Of a stretch of DNA of 64,000 nucleotides, positions 15,800 through 24,476 are shown piece after piece. The position numbers were made by a program, and so were the translations under genes. Numbering within the stretch: position 1 is the first letter of the stretch; every line of letters starts with the position of its first letter. Origin of the DNA: JABCPE02 sp963516475. GTDB lineage: Bacteria; Bacteroidota; Bacteroidia; Flavobacteriales; Weeksellaceae. The notes under the pieces are model-generated. The model did no database searches. It saw nothing but the letters and a program-made list of their open reading frames with translations, and was not told the origin of the DNA. The stretch spans positions 7,118 to 71,117 of the forward strand of contig CAUQBR010000009.1 in the NCBI GenBank assembly GCA_963516475.1. The letters run 5' to 3'.

Positions 15800-16657
15800 T
15801 TACAGCCGCTCGAAAGGGACAAAATACAAACTCTGTTTTACCTGAAAACCGATTTTCTTAAAAGCTTCAGCAGAGATATAAATGCCCTTTTCATTCACTG
15901 CTACGCCCTCTATCTGACCGTATTTAAAGACCGAACCCAACTTGTATTTCGTATATTTTCCACTGAAAAAATTGCCGTTTTCATCTTCATCAAAAATCAT
16001 TAAAAAGGCTTTTGCGACTTTGTTATATCCCACCAAATACAGTTTTTTATTGAAATAAAAAGCATCTGTCACCAGGAAATTAGTTTTAAATTCTTCCGTT
16101 TTTTCAATACTCTGTTCTTCCTCTGTATTGGGATTTATCGCATATTTAGAAACTTTCAGCGAAGCCCATTCTTTGGAAAAAAGATAAATTTTCCCGTCTT
16201 TGAAAATCATCGCTTCGGCATCAAAATCGTGTTTGTCTTTTTTAAAGCTAAAATGAGGTTGATTTTTGTATTTAAAACTGATTTTTTGATGAGAATTATC
16301 CAAGATTTTATAAATCGCCAAATCCCTTCTTTTGCCTCCATTATTCCCAAAATCTCCTATATAAAGGCTTTGTCCGTCGTTAGTCATGGCTTCCCAGTCT
16401 CTGTTTGGGAAATCAACTTTGATGGTAGAAATTATCTGCCCATTTTCAGGGTTTATTTCATAGACTTCATTAGGATTTCCGCCGTCATTAAAGCTATACA
16501 GCTTCCCATTCATCAGTGTTAATCCTGATGTTTCCCTCAAAGTATCATTTATATCAGCGATTTTATAATTTTTCAAAGGCAGTCTTTTGGTCTTTTGAGC
16601 CAAAGAAAAAACCGATATGAGAATAAAAAACAAAAAATAAAATCTTCTAAAACGCAT
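15800..16657 (-). CDS. Secreted beta-propeller-like protein, unknown
   Basis: 285 aa with a clear signal peptide (FYFLFFILISVFSLAQ). The mature part repeats blades such as LMNGKLYSFNDGGNPNEVY, DGQSLYIGDFGNNGG and FKDGKIYLFSKEW, which suggests a propeller fold related to SdiA-regulated or esterase-like phytase-type domains of Bacteroidota. No active site can be assigned. The gap to the next minus gene is 21 bases, so it is probably cotranscribed with the AEC transporter. Confidence 0.8.
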   Translation of the reverse strand: MRFRRFYFLFFILISVFSLAQKTKRLPLKNYKIADINDTLRETSGLTLMNGKLYSFNDGGNPNEVYEINPENGQIISTIKVDFPNRDWEAMTNDGQSLYIGDFGNNGGKRRDLAIYKILDNSHQKISFKYKNQPHFSFKKDKHDFDAEAMIFKDGKIYLFSKEWASLKVSKYAINPNTEEEQSIEKTEEFKTNFLVTDAFYFNKKLYLVGYNKVAKAFLMIFDEDENGNFFSGKYTKYKLGSVFKYGQIEGVAVNEKGIYISAEAFKKIGFQVKQSLYFVPFERL

Positions 16658-16678
16658 ATATTAATATTAAATTTTTGA

Positions 16679-17584
16679 TTAAAAGCACCATTCCAACACT
16701 TTATACCAAATTCCCAAAGTGAAAAACCCGACAATAATACTGATTCCAATAATCATATTGGTGAGTTTGGTATTGAGTTTAAATTGCTCAGCGATAACAC
16801 TGGACATTACCAAAGTAGGCATCGCAGATTCAAAAACTGTGATTTTCACCAAACTTTCTTTCAGCCCTAAAACAAGCCCCAAAACCAAAATCAAAGCAGG
16901 ACCAATCAATAATTTATAAACCATCGACATGGAAATTTGGCTCATCAGTTTATTCCAGCCGTTAAATTTCAACTGCAAACCTATCGAGAACAAAGCCAAA
17001 GGCGCCACCGTTCCAGACAGCTTGTTAAAAAGCGGTTCGGCAGGAGAAAGGTCTATAAAAGATGATAAAACTAATGCTGTAATACATCCGATAAATGGCG
17101 GAAATGTAAAAAGCCTTTTTAGTAAAAATTTAGCGCTTATGGTGTTATTGTTTCCTCCCTTTAGAGCAGTGATGATGCCCAGTGTGGAAAGGGTAAGAAA
17201 CATGGCTTGGTCGCAGATAATCGCAATGCTCAAATATTCTTCTCCATAAAAAGCAGAAATCAGCGGAAAACCAATGAACGAGGTGTTACTGTATCCACTT
17301 GCCAGCTGCAAGGTACTTGTAGAGCGGTTGGAATAGTTTTTCAGTTTTGAATAATACTGCATAAGGAAATACGCTCCCAATGCCAGAACTACCATACTAG
17401 CCGCAGGATAGAGTATTTCCAGCGACCACTCTATTTTCGGAATGTATTTAAAGGAAATAGAGGGCAGTGCGATATAAAGTATCCAAGTATTAATTCCTTT
17501 GTGAGCATCTGGATGAATGGATTTAGTTGCCTTAAAGACCATTCCCGCCACAATGCACAATATGATTAAAATAAAATTATCCAT
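16679..17584 (-). CDS. AEC-family (auxin efflux carrier-like) transporter
   Basis: 301 aa, about ten membrane segments. The N-terminal half has FKATKSIHPDAHKGIN followed by WILYIALPSISFKYIP, and the second half SGTVAPLALFSIGLQL and SAMPTLVMSSVIAEQF, the broken-helix motifs of the family. Bacterial members move carboxylates such as malate. The substrate is not deducible here. It follows rlmN by 26 bases. Confidence 0.88.
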   Translation of the reverse strand: MDNFILIILCIVAGMVFKATKSIHPDAHKGINTWILYIALPSISFKYIPKIEWSLEILYPAASMVVLALGAYFLMQYYSKLKNYSNRSTSTLQLASGYSNTSFIGFPLISAFYGEEYLSIAIICDQAMFLTLSTLGIITALKGGNNNTISAKFLLKRLFTFPPFIGCITALVLSSFIDLSPAEPLFNKLSGTVAPLALFSIGLQLKFNGWNKLMSQISMSMVYKLLIGPALILVLGLVLGLKESLVKITVFESAMPTLVMSSVIAEQFKLNTKLTNMIIGISIIVGFFTLGIWYKVLEWCF

Positions 17585-17610
17585 TTTATTCTCTATTTGT
17601 AGTGCTTTTT

Positions 17611-18648
17611 CTACGCTTCGGCTATTTTATTGGCAAGTTGTCCACAGGCGGCATCGATGTCTCCTCCTCTACTTCGGCGAATCATCGTAGTGATTCCGTT
17701 TTTCTCTAATTTACGGACATAGTTTTCTGTGGCCTCAGGGTTGCTGCGGTCATATTTTCCGTTACCGATGGAATTGTATTCTATCAAATTCACCTTTGTT
17801 GGCACTTTTTTACAGAATTTTATCAGGGCTTTTATATCTTCATCTTTATCGTTTATGCCTTTCCAGATGCAGTATTCCAGAGTAATGACAGAGCCAGTTT
17901 TAGAATACCAGTACTGCAGGGCTTCTATGATGTCTGTCAGCGGGAAATTAGATGAAAAAGGCATGATTTCATTTCGTTTTTCTTCAATCGCAGAATGCAA
18001 TGAAAGCGCCAATTTTACCTTTAAATCTTCATCCGCCAGCATTTTTATCATCTTCGGAATTCCAGAAGTAGATACGGTAATTCTCCTTGGAGACATGCCC
18101 AAACCATCGGGCTGAGTGATTTTTCTGATGGCTTCCACTACATTTTTGTAGTTCATCATAGGCTCACCCATTCCCATGAATACGATATTAGAGAGAGGTC
18201 TATCAAAATAAAGTCTACTCTGCTTGTCTATCAAAGCCACTTGATCCACGATCTCTGCTACCTCTAAGTTTCTCATTCTTTTGAGTTTGGCAGTAGCACA
18301 AAACTCACAGTTTAGAGAACATCCTACCTGCGAGGAAACACAGGCTGTAGTCCGTGTTTCTGTAGGGATTAGAACACTTTCTACCAAAAGCCCATCATGG
18401 AGTTTTACGCCGTTTTTTATGGTTCCGTCCGAACTTCTTTGGAGTTTGTCTACCGAGATGGGATTTATCGTATATTCCTCCGAAATCCTTTGGCGAAGCT
18501 CTTTGGAAAGATTAGTCATTTCCTCAATAGAATGAAGATTTTTAGACCAAAGCCAGTCATAGACCTGCTTGGCACGAAATGGTTTTTCTCCCAAAGAAAC
18601 AAAATATTCTTTGAGCTGGTCTAAACTAAGCGTTCTGATATCTTTCAT
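17611..18648 (-). CDS. rlmN: 23S rRNA/tRNA adenine-C2 methyltransferase RlmN
   Basis: Radical-SAM enzyme that methylates C2 of A2503 in 23S rRNA and A37 in some tRNAs. 345 aa. The iron-sulfur ligands are C110, C114 and C117 (CSLNCEFC), and the two mechanistic Cys are C103 and C335 (DAACGQL), with the same spacing as in E. coli. GMGEPMMN binds SAM. It is followed downstream by the AEC transporter. Confidence 0.96.
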   Translation of the reverse strand: MKDIRTLSLDQLKEYFVSLGEKPFRAKQVYDWLWSKNLHSIEEMTNLSKELRQRISEEYTINPISVDKLQRSSDGTIKNGVKLHDGLLVESVLIPTETRTTACVSSQVGCSLNCEFCATAKLKRMRNLEVAEIVDQVALIDKQSRLYFDRPLSNIVFMGMGEPMMNYKNVVEAIRKITQPDGLGMSPRRITVSTSGIPKMIKMLADEDLKVKLALSLHSAIEEKRNEIMPFSSNFPLTDIIEALQYWYSKTGSVITLEYCIWKGINDKDEDIKALIKFCKKVPTKVNLIEYNSIGNGKYDRSNPEATENYVRKLEKNGITTMIRRSRGGDIDAACGQLANKIAEA

Positions 18649-18670
18649 TCTATTTGATTGTTTTTAAGAT

Positions 18671-18697
18671 AAAAAAGCCTTTTGATTAGGCTTTTTG
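18671..18697 (-). terminator. Terminator of the nitroreductase gene
   Basis: AAAAAGCCT (18672-18680) pairs with AGGCTTTTT (18688-18696), between the rlmN start and the nitroreductase stop. It is flanked by A/T runs and points along the minus strand. Confidence 0.75.
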
Positions 18698-18703
18698 AAA
18701 TGA

Positions 18704-19336
18704 TTATTTATGTTTTATTACTAATTCTTCCTTGGAGATTCTCACCTTTTTCATCGGTGCTAGCCAGTCGTTTTCGCGGTCAGCATAGCCTACATACATC
18801 AGTACCACGCTTTTCAGCCCAAATTTCTCTAAACCAAGAACTTTATCAAAATTTTCGTTGTCAAATCCTTCCACAGGTGTAGAATCTATTTTGAGTTCTG
18901 CCGCTTGTGCAAGTGCCATTCCTAGGGCTATGTATGCTTGTCTCGCTGCATGTTCGAAATTTCGGATAGGCTCACGCTGTGCAAAAAGCTCCTTTATCAT
19001 ATCCGTATATCTCTCATATCGCCCACGAGGAAGCCCTCGTTCATCGGTGATAAAATTATACATCTCATCGATTCTCTCAGGTGTATAATTGTCCCACGCA
19101 GCAAAAGCGATAATGTGCGAACATGCCATAATTCCTTTTGGATTAAAAGCACCTTCTACCAGTTTTTCTTTGGTTTCTTGGTCATCTATTACGATGATTC
19201 TGAAAGGCTGCAGCCCAGAAGAAGTAGGCGCAAGGCGAATAGCTTCTATAATCTTGTCTATGTCCTCTTGTGGGACTTTCTTTCCCTCTTGATAGGTTTT
19301 TGTGGCATAGCGCCATTTTAAATCGTCTAAAAGCAT
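18704..19336 (-). CDS. Nitroreductase-family NAD(P)H oxidoreductase
   Basis: A 210-aa flavin enzyme of the NfsB type: RYATKTYQEGKKV and RLAPTSSGLQPFRI at the N-terminus contact FMN, and ARQAYIALGMALAQAAEL plus FGLKSVVLMYVGYAD complete the fold. Reduces quinones, nitroaromatics or enones with NAD(P)H. The physiological substrate is unknown. It lies 32 bases after queA and may be cotranscribed with it. Confidence 0.92.
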   Translation of the reverse strand: MLLDDLKWRYATKTYQEGKKVPQEDIDKIIEAIRLAPTSSGLQPFRIIVIDDQETKEKLVEGAFNPKGIMACSHIIAFAAWDNYTPERIDEMYNFITDERGLPRGRYERYTDMIKELFAQREPIRNFEHAARQAYIALGMALAQAAELKIDSTPVEGFDNENFDKVLGLEKFGLKSVVLMYVGYADRENDWLAPMKKVRISKEELVIKHK

Positions 19337-19368
19337 TTTATAATATTTTTTAAAGTTATTTTCTTAAT

Positions 19369-20418
19369 TTAAATGATAAGCATCGCATCACCATAAGAAT
19401 AAAACTTGTATTCATTCTTAATGGCTTCTTCGTAAGCGTGCATCACGAAATCCTTTCCAGCAAAAGCCGCAATCATCATCAGCAAAGTAGATTTCGGTGT
19501 GTGGAAATTGGTAATCATAGCATTTGCCACGCCAAATTCATACGGCGGATAGATGAATTTATTAGTCCAGCCGTGGTAAGCAGATACTCTTCTATTAGAA
19601 GAAACAGAGGTTTCCAATGCTCTCATGGTAGTAGTTCCCACGCAGCAAATTCTTCTGTTTTCCTCCACTGCTTTATTGATGATTTCAGCATTTTTTTCAT
19701 CTATAATGGCTTCTTCGCACTCCATTTTGTGTTTAGAAATATCCTCTACTTCTATCGGGTTAAATGTTCCTAAACCTACATGAAGCGTAACCTCTGCAAA
19801 GTTAATCCCCTTGATTTCCAGCCTCTTCATAAGGTGTTTAGAAAAGTGAAGTCCAGCCGTAGGAGCAGCAACCGCACCTTCTACTTTGGCGTAGATAGTT
19901 TGGTATCTTTCTGCATCTTCTGGCTCTACTGCTCTTTTGATGTATTTAGGAAGTGGAGTTTCTCCCAATTCTTTTAGTTTTTGACGGAATTCTTCGTAAC
20001 TACCATCAAATAAGAATCTTAGCGTTCTTCCACGAGAAGTCGTATTGTCAATCACTTCTGCCACCAAGGATTCATCTTCGGTAAAGAAAAGTTTATTCCC
20101 TATTCTTATTTTTCTTGCTGGATCTACCAAAACATCCCAAACACGGGTTTCACGGTCAAGTTCTCTAAGTAGAAAAACTTCTATTCTTGCCCCAGTTTTT
20201 TCTTTGTTTCCGTATAGTCTTGCAGGGAAAACCTTAGTATTATTAAAGATAAATAAATCTCCATCATCAAAGTAATCAATCACATCCTTGAAGAGTTTGT
20301 GTTCTATGGTTTCGGTTTTTCTATTGAGAACCATTAGTTTTGCTTCATCTCTGTGTTCTGATGGGTGTTCTGCCAAAAGATGTTCTGGCAAGTGGAAATT
20401 AAAATTAGATGTTTTCAT
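19369..20418 (-). CDS. queA: tRNA preQ1(34) S-adenosylmethionine ribosyltransferase-isomerase
   Basis: Transfers the ribosyl part of SAM to preQ1 in tRNA to form epoxyqueuosine, the penultimate step of queuosine synthesis. 349 aa with family motifs FNFHLPEHLLAEHP at the start, LFIFNNTKVFPARL, APTAGLHFS, HVGLGTF and NFHTPKSTLLMM. It has its own promoter and stands alone from other queuosine genes in the window. Confidence 0.96.
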   Translation of the reverse strand: MKTSNFNFHLPEHLLAEHPSEHRDEAKLMVLNRKTETIEHKLFKDVIDYFDDGDLFIFNNTKVFPARLYGNKEKTGARIEVFLLRELDRETRVWDVLVDPARKIRIGNKLFFTEDESLVAEVIDNTTSRGRTLRFLFDGSYEEFRQKLKELGETPLPKYIKRAVEPEDAERYQTIYAKVEGAVAAPTAGLHFSKHLMKRLEIKGINFAEVTLHVGLGTFNPIEVEDISKHKMECEEAIIDEKNAEIINKAVEENRRICCVGTTTMRALETSVSSNRRVSAYHGWTNKFIYPPYEFGVANAMITNFHTPKSTLLMMIAAFAGKDFVMHAYEEAIKNEYKFYSYGDAMLII

Positions 20419-20471
20419 TTGAATGAATAAAATTTACGGATTTTATATTTTTTAAAATTAAAATAAGTTGG

Positions 20472-20502
20472 CAAATATACAACCTTAAAATGCCTTTGTC
20501 AA
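20472..20502 (-). promoter_or_regulatory. Promoter of queA
   Basis: On the minus strand TTG (20500-20502) is followed after 20 bases by TATATTTG (20472-20479), 53 bases before the queA ATG. Confidence 0.6.
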
Positions 20503-20563
20503 GTTTTATTTTTATCAACACTCCAAACAGCCCCTAAATTCAAGCTAAATTCAATTTGTTTTT

Positions 20564-21055
20564 TCAAGAAAGATATTCCAAAATCTTTTTCCAGTCTTCT
20601 AATTTTTTATCAAAAGAAATGGTGTGCAGAGGACTGGTTGAAGGCAAAAGTATAATGGGTAAATGAAAATCTGAGCCTAATAATTTGATGAGATTTTTAT
20701 AAGATTTTTGACCATTGCAGAAAACAGCCTTTATATTAGAGTATTCTTCCAGCAAATCAGGGATTTGATTGGCTGTTTCATTCTTGATTTTCACATCCTG
20801 ACTTCCTTCCCTTTCGCAGCTCTCTATGGTATCCCAAAGTGCGATATTATATTTTTCTAAAAGCTTTAATCTATCCTGATAATCAGCAGAAAAATCCTCC
20901 TCAAACATACAAAATAATATTTTCCAAAAATGATTCTGAGGATGAGCGTAGTATTCTTTTTTCTCCAAAGATTTAGTCCCAGGAATGGAACCCAAAATCA
21001 GGATTTTAGACTTTTTTGATATTATTGGAGGAAAAGACTGAATTCTAAATTGCAT
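20564..21055 (-). CDS. DNA-deoxyinosine (hypoxanthine) glycosylase, UDG superfamily
   Basis: 163 aa. ILILGSIPGTKSL near the N-terminus is the water-activating loop of the uracil-DNA glycosylase fold, YYAHPQNHFW is the conserved base-pocket segment, NIALWDTIESCEREGSQD the middle motif, and LPSTSPLHT the C-terminal recognition loop. Members excise hypoxanthine formed by adenine deamination. It is transcribed divergently from thrS. Confidence 0.88.
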   Translation of the reverse strand: MQFRIQSFPPIISKKSKILILGSIPGTKSLEKKEYYAHPQNHFWKILFCMFEEDFSADYQDRLKLLEKYNIALWDTIESCEREGSQDVKIKNETANQIPDLLEEYSNIKAVFCNGQKSYKNLIKLLGSDFHLPIILLPSTSPLHTISFDKKLEDWKKILEYLS

Positions 21056-21073
21056 TTTTATTTAAATTATCAA

Positions 21074-21081
21074 CAAAATTA
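21074..21081 (-). promoter_or_regulatory. -7 box of the glycosylase gene
   Basis: TAATTTTG on the minus strand, 18 bases before the ATG at 21055. Confidence 0.4.
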
Positions 21082-21125
21082 AGTTTTTTAGGTCTAAAAA
21101 TATTTATAGTTTCACTTCTATTTTG

Positions 21126-21133
21126 TAGATTTG
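21126..21133 (+). promoter_or_regulatory. -7 box of thrS
   Basis: TAGATTTG, 20 bases before the thrS ATG. The leader is too short for a T-box, and no T-box element is visible in the 98-base gap. Confidence 0.5.
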
Positions 21134-21153
21134 CCATTCAATTTTTTAATACT

Positions 21154-23088
21154 ATGATAAAAATAACTTTTCCAGACGGCAATCAGCGTGATTTTAACAG
21201 AGGAATAACTCCTTTGGAAATTGCCAAATCAATTAGCGAAGGTCTTGCGAGAAATACAATCTCTGCATTAGTAGATGAAAAACAAGTAGAAGTCTCTACC
21301 CCTATCACGGAAGATGCCACGGTTCAGTTATTAACATGGAATGACGATATGGGTAAAAAAGCCTTCTGGCACTCTTCTGCCCATGTCTTAGCGCAGACTA
21401 TTTTGGATTTTTATCCTAATGCAAAACTTACCATAGGTCCTGCCATAGAAAACGGATTTTACTATGATGTGGATTTTGATGGAGAAATTCTTTCTGAGAA
21501 AGATTTTGAAAAAATTGAGAAAAAAATGCTGGAAAATGCAAAGAAAGATTCAGCTTTTAGAATTTATCCAGTATCCAAAGCAGATGCACTGAAAGAATAT
21601 GCTGATAATCCTTTCAAAAAGGAATTAGTAGAAAACCTTACTGATGGAGAAATCACTTTTGTGACTCATGATAATTTCACAGACCTATGCCGTGGAGGAC
21701 ATATCCCTAGCACAGGACTTATAAAAGCTGTGAAAATCCTAAATGCAGCAGGAGCATATTGGCGAGGAGACGAAAAAAACAAGCAGCTTACCAGAGTTTA
21801 TGGTATTTCTTTCCCAAAACAAAAAGAACTTACCGAATACTTGGAAAGATTGGAAGAAGCAAAACGCCGTGACCACAGAAAACTAGGTAAAGAATTAGGA
21901 ATTTTTGCCTTTTCAGAAAAAGTAGGTGCAGGGCTTCCACTTTGGCTCCCAAAAGGCGCTGCTCTAAGAAAAAAATTAGAAAACTTCCTTTCCGAAGCGC
22001 AGAAAAAAGCAGGATATGAATTCGTAATTTCACCTCACATCGGTCACAAAGACTTGTATGTAACTTCTGGACATTACGAAAAATATGGAGCAGATTCATT
22101 CCAGCCGATAAAAACTCCACACGAAGGAGAAGAATTTTTATTAAAACCAATGAACTGCCCTCACCACTGCGAAATATACAAAACAAGCCAGTGGTCTTAT
22201 AAAGATTTACCTAAGAGATTTGCGGAATTCGGAACAGTATACAGATATGAGCAAAGTGGTGAGTTACACGGACTTACCAGAGTAAGAGGCTTTACTCAGG
22301 ATGATGCCCACCTATTCTGTACGCCAGACCAGTTATTGTCTGAGTTTGAAGGAGTTATAGACTTGGTATTGTATGTATTCAGCAGCCTTGGATTTGCTGA
22401 TTTTACGGCTCAAATTTCATTAAGAGACCCTGAAAACAAGCAAAAATACATCGGTTCTGATGAAAACTGGGAAAAAGCTGAAAATGCAATCATTACCGCT
22501 GCTAAAAATAAAGGATTAAATACCGTGGTAGAATACGGAGAAGCTGCATTCTACGGGCCTAAACTAGATTTCATGGTGAAAGATGCTTTGGGAAGAAGCT
22601 GGCAGCTTGGAACAATCCAAGTTGATTACAACCTGCCAGAGAGATTTGACCTTTGGTATACAGGTAGTGATAACGAGAAGCACAGACCTGTGATGATTCA
22701 CAGAGCACCGTTTGGTTCTATGGAGCGTTTTATCGCTATTTTACTAGAAAATACAGCGGGAGATTTCCCACTTTGGCTGGCTCCAGAGCAGTTTACAATC
22801 CTTCCAATTAGTGAAAAATATGTAAATTATGCAGAAAAAGTTTCACAATTGCTGGAAATTAACGATATTTGCGGTCTGATTGACAAAAGAAATGAAAAAA
22901 CGGGTAAAAAAATCCGTGATGCAGAATTAAACAAACTACCATTTATGCTGGTTGTAGGAGAAAATGAAGAGGCTGAGGGAACAGTTTCTGTGAGAAAGAG
23001 AGGCGAAGGAGATTTAGGAACGATGAGCATAGAAGATTTCATAGCTTACTTTAAGAAAGAGGCAGCTCTGTCATCAGATATTAAATAA
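21154..23088 (+). CDS. thrS: Threonine-tRNA ligase
   Basis: Class II aminoacyl-tRNA synthetase with editing activity. 644 aa: TGS domain (1-60), editing domain with HSSAHVLAQ and CRGGHIPSTG (His/Cys of the proofreading site), catalytic core with motif 2 RYEQSGELHGLTRVRGFTQD, zinc ligands in MNCPHHCEIY, motif 3 HRAPFGSMERF, then the anticodon-binding domain. First gene of the thrS-infC-rpmI-rplT cluster. Confidence 0.97.
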   Translation: MIKITFPDGNQRDFNRGITPLEIAKSISEGLARNTISALVDEKQVEVSTPITEDATVQLLTWNDDMGKKAFWHSSAHVLAQTILDFYPNAKLTIGPAIENGFYYDVDFDGEILSEKDFEKIEKKMLENAKKDSAFRIYPVSKADALKEYADNPFKKELVENLTDGEITFVTHDNFTDLCRGGHIPSTGLIKAVKILNAAGAYWRGDEKNKQLTRVYGISFPKQKELTEYLERLEEAKRRDHRKLGKELGIFAFSEKVGAGLPLWLPKGAALRKKLENFLSEAQKKAGYEFVISPHIGHKDLYVTSGHYEKYGADSFQPIKTPHEGEEFLLKPMNCPHHCEIYKTSQWSYKDLPKRFAEFGTVYRYEQSGELHGLTRVRGFTQDDAHLFCTPDQLLSEFEGVIDLVLYVFSSLGFADFTAQISLRDPENKQKYIGSDENWEKAENAIITAAKNKGLNTVVEYGEAAFYGPKLDFMVKDALGRSWQLGTIQVDYNLPERFDLWYTGSDNEKHRPVMIHRAPFGSMERFIAILLENTAGDFPLWLAPEQFTILPISEKYVNYAEKVSQLLEINDICGLIDKRNEKTGKKIRDAELNKLPFMLVVGENEEAEGTVSVRKRGEGDLGTMSIEDFIAYFKKEAALSSDIK

Positions 23089-23114
23089 GATATTAACCAT
23101 TAAAATTTAAAGCG

Positions 23115-23675
23115 ATAGCACTAAAGAAAATTAACAGCAAAGGTCCGATGCGAAAGCCTGCACAGGAAGATGCGCATCAGATTAACGACAAAATCAGAGC
23201 CAAGGAGGTTCGTTTGGTCGGTGATAATGTAGAGCCTGGTGTCTACCCTACTTCTGAAGCTTTGAAAATGGCTGAGGAACAGGAATTGGATTTGGTAGTA
23301 ATTTCGGATAAAGCAGAGCCTTTTATCTGCCGTATCTTGGATTACAAAAAGTTCCTTTATGAACAAAAGAAAAAACAAAAGGAGCTGAAAGCCAAGCAGG
23401 TAAAAGTGGTGATAAAGGAAATCCGTTTTGGTCCTCAGACAGATGAACACGATTTCCAATTCAAGAAAAAACACGCTGAAAAATTCTTGGAAGAAGGCTC
23501 TAAACTAAAAACTTATGTTTTCTTCAAAGGGAGATCAATAGTTTTTAAGGATCAAGGAGAAATATTACTTCTAAAACTTGCCCAAGAGCTTGAGCATGTA
23601 GGAAAGGTAGACCAAATGCCTAAATTAGAAGGAAAAAGAATGATAATGCTAATGAGTCCGAAAAAGGCTAAATAG
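23115..23675 (+). CDS. infC: Translation initiation factor IF-3, probable non-AUG start
   Basis: IF-3 binds the 30S subunit, blocks premature 50S joining and checks the start codon. The frame has both domains: DAHQINDKIRAKEVRLVGDN (N domain) and KEIRFGPQTDEHDFQFK...FFKGR (C domain). The first ATG (23148) would cut the usual N-terminal extension. Upstream the frame stays open with ATA at 23115 (IALKKINSKGP) and ATT at 23130, and the ATA position lines up with the normal start of flavobacterial IF-3. IF-3 genes elsewhere use rare AUU starts for self-regulation, so I chose 23115. 23130 is also possible. It lies 26 bases after thrS. Confidence 0.85.
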   Translation: MALKKINSKGPMRKPAQEDAHQINDKIRAKEVRLVGDNVEPGVYPTSEALKMAEEQELDLVVISDKAEPFICRILDYKKFLYEQKKKQKELKAKQVKVVIKEIRFGPQTDEHDFQFKKKHAEKFLEEGSKLKTYVFFKGRSIVFKDQGEILLLKLAQELEHVGKVDQMPKLEGKRMIMLMSPKKAK

Positions 23676-23732
23676 TTTTATATTTCAGTAAAATAAGATA
23701 TTGATAACAAATAACATAAAAGAAGTAAGAAA

Positions 23733-23930
23733 ATGCCAAAATTAAAAACGAAATCAGGTGCTAAGAAGCGTTTTGCTCTTACTGGAACAGGTAAAATCAA
23801 AAGAAAAAATGCTTTTAAAAGCCACATCTTGACTAAAAAAGAAACTAAAAGAAAGAGAAATCTTACTCAGACTTCTTATGTTGCTAGTGTGGACGAGAAA
23901 AGCGTTTTAAAGCAATTAGCAATTAAGTAG
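23733..23930 (+). CDS. rpmI: Ribosomal protein bL35
   Basis: 65 aa, normal length, with the family opening PKLKTKSGAKKRFALTGTGK and the basic KAFKSHILTKK segment. A 50S component, cotranscribed with infC (57-base gap) and rplT. Confidence 0.96.
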   Translation: MPKLKTKSGAKKRFALTGTGKIKRKNAFKSHILTKKETKRKRNLTQTSYVASVDEKSVLKQLAIK

Positions 23931-24049
23931 TTTTTATAAATCATTTCGGTTTATAAGAATTTTATTCAAAAAAGTTTAACCCTGAAACGGTGCTACTAAG
24001 AGAATTCTATGTAATTCCGCCCTTTTCAAAAAAACAAATTAATTAAATT

Positions 24050-24394
24050 ATGCCAAGATCAGTAAACGCTGTAGCGTCTAGAGCGCGCAGAAAAAAAATC
24101 TTAAAACAAGCTAAAGGTTTCTTCGGAAGAAGAAAAAATGTTTGGACTGTTGCGAAAAACGCAGTAGAAAAAGCAATGCAATATGCCTACAGAGGTAGAA
24201 AAGAGAAAAAGAGAAATTTCAGAAGTCTTTGGATTACGCGTATCAATGCGGGAACTAGACAATACGGAATGTCTTACTCTCAGTTCATGGGAGCTCTTAA
24301 GAGAAACAACATTGAGCTAAATAGAAAAGTATTGGCTGATTTAGCGATGAATCATCCAGAAGCATTCAAAGCTGTTGTAGATCAAGTAAAATAA
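24050..24394 (+). CDS. rplT: Ribosomal protein bL20
   Basis: 114 aa with PRSVNAVASRARRKKILKQA, AKGFFGRRKNVWTVAK and LWITRINAGTRQYGMSYSQF. An early 50S assembly protein. The 119-base gap before it holds a small inverted repeat (TATAAA...TTTATA near 23935-23955) that could belong to L20 autoregulation, but I cannot show a binding site. Confidence 0.96.
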   Translation: MPRSVNAVASRARRKKILKQAKGFFGRRKNVWTVAKNAVEKAMQYAYRGRKEKKRNFRSLWITRINAGTRQYGMSYSQFMGALKRNNIELNRKVLADLAMNHPEAFKAVVDQVK

Positions 24395-24426
24395 ATGTTG
24401 AATCACGTTTTTTGTTATCAATAAAA

Positions 24427-24458
24427 GAAATCCAGGTTATTATTAATCTGGATTTTTT
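24427..24458 (+). terminator. Terminator of the thrS-rplT cluster
   Basis: AAATCCAG (24428-24435) pairs with CTGGATTT (24448-24455), followed by T residues. Confidence 0.85.
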
Positions 24459-24476
24459 ATAAAATATTAAAACAAA

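Noticed and set aside
21056..21153. T-box or other leader before thrS
   Set aside because: The leader after the -7 box is about 20 bases, far too short for a riboswitch.
23931..24049. L20-binding autoregulatory RNA before rplT
   Set aside because: Only a weak TATAAA/TTTATA repeat is visible. No structure similar to the known L20 site could be drawn by eye.
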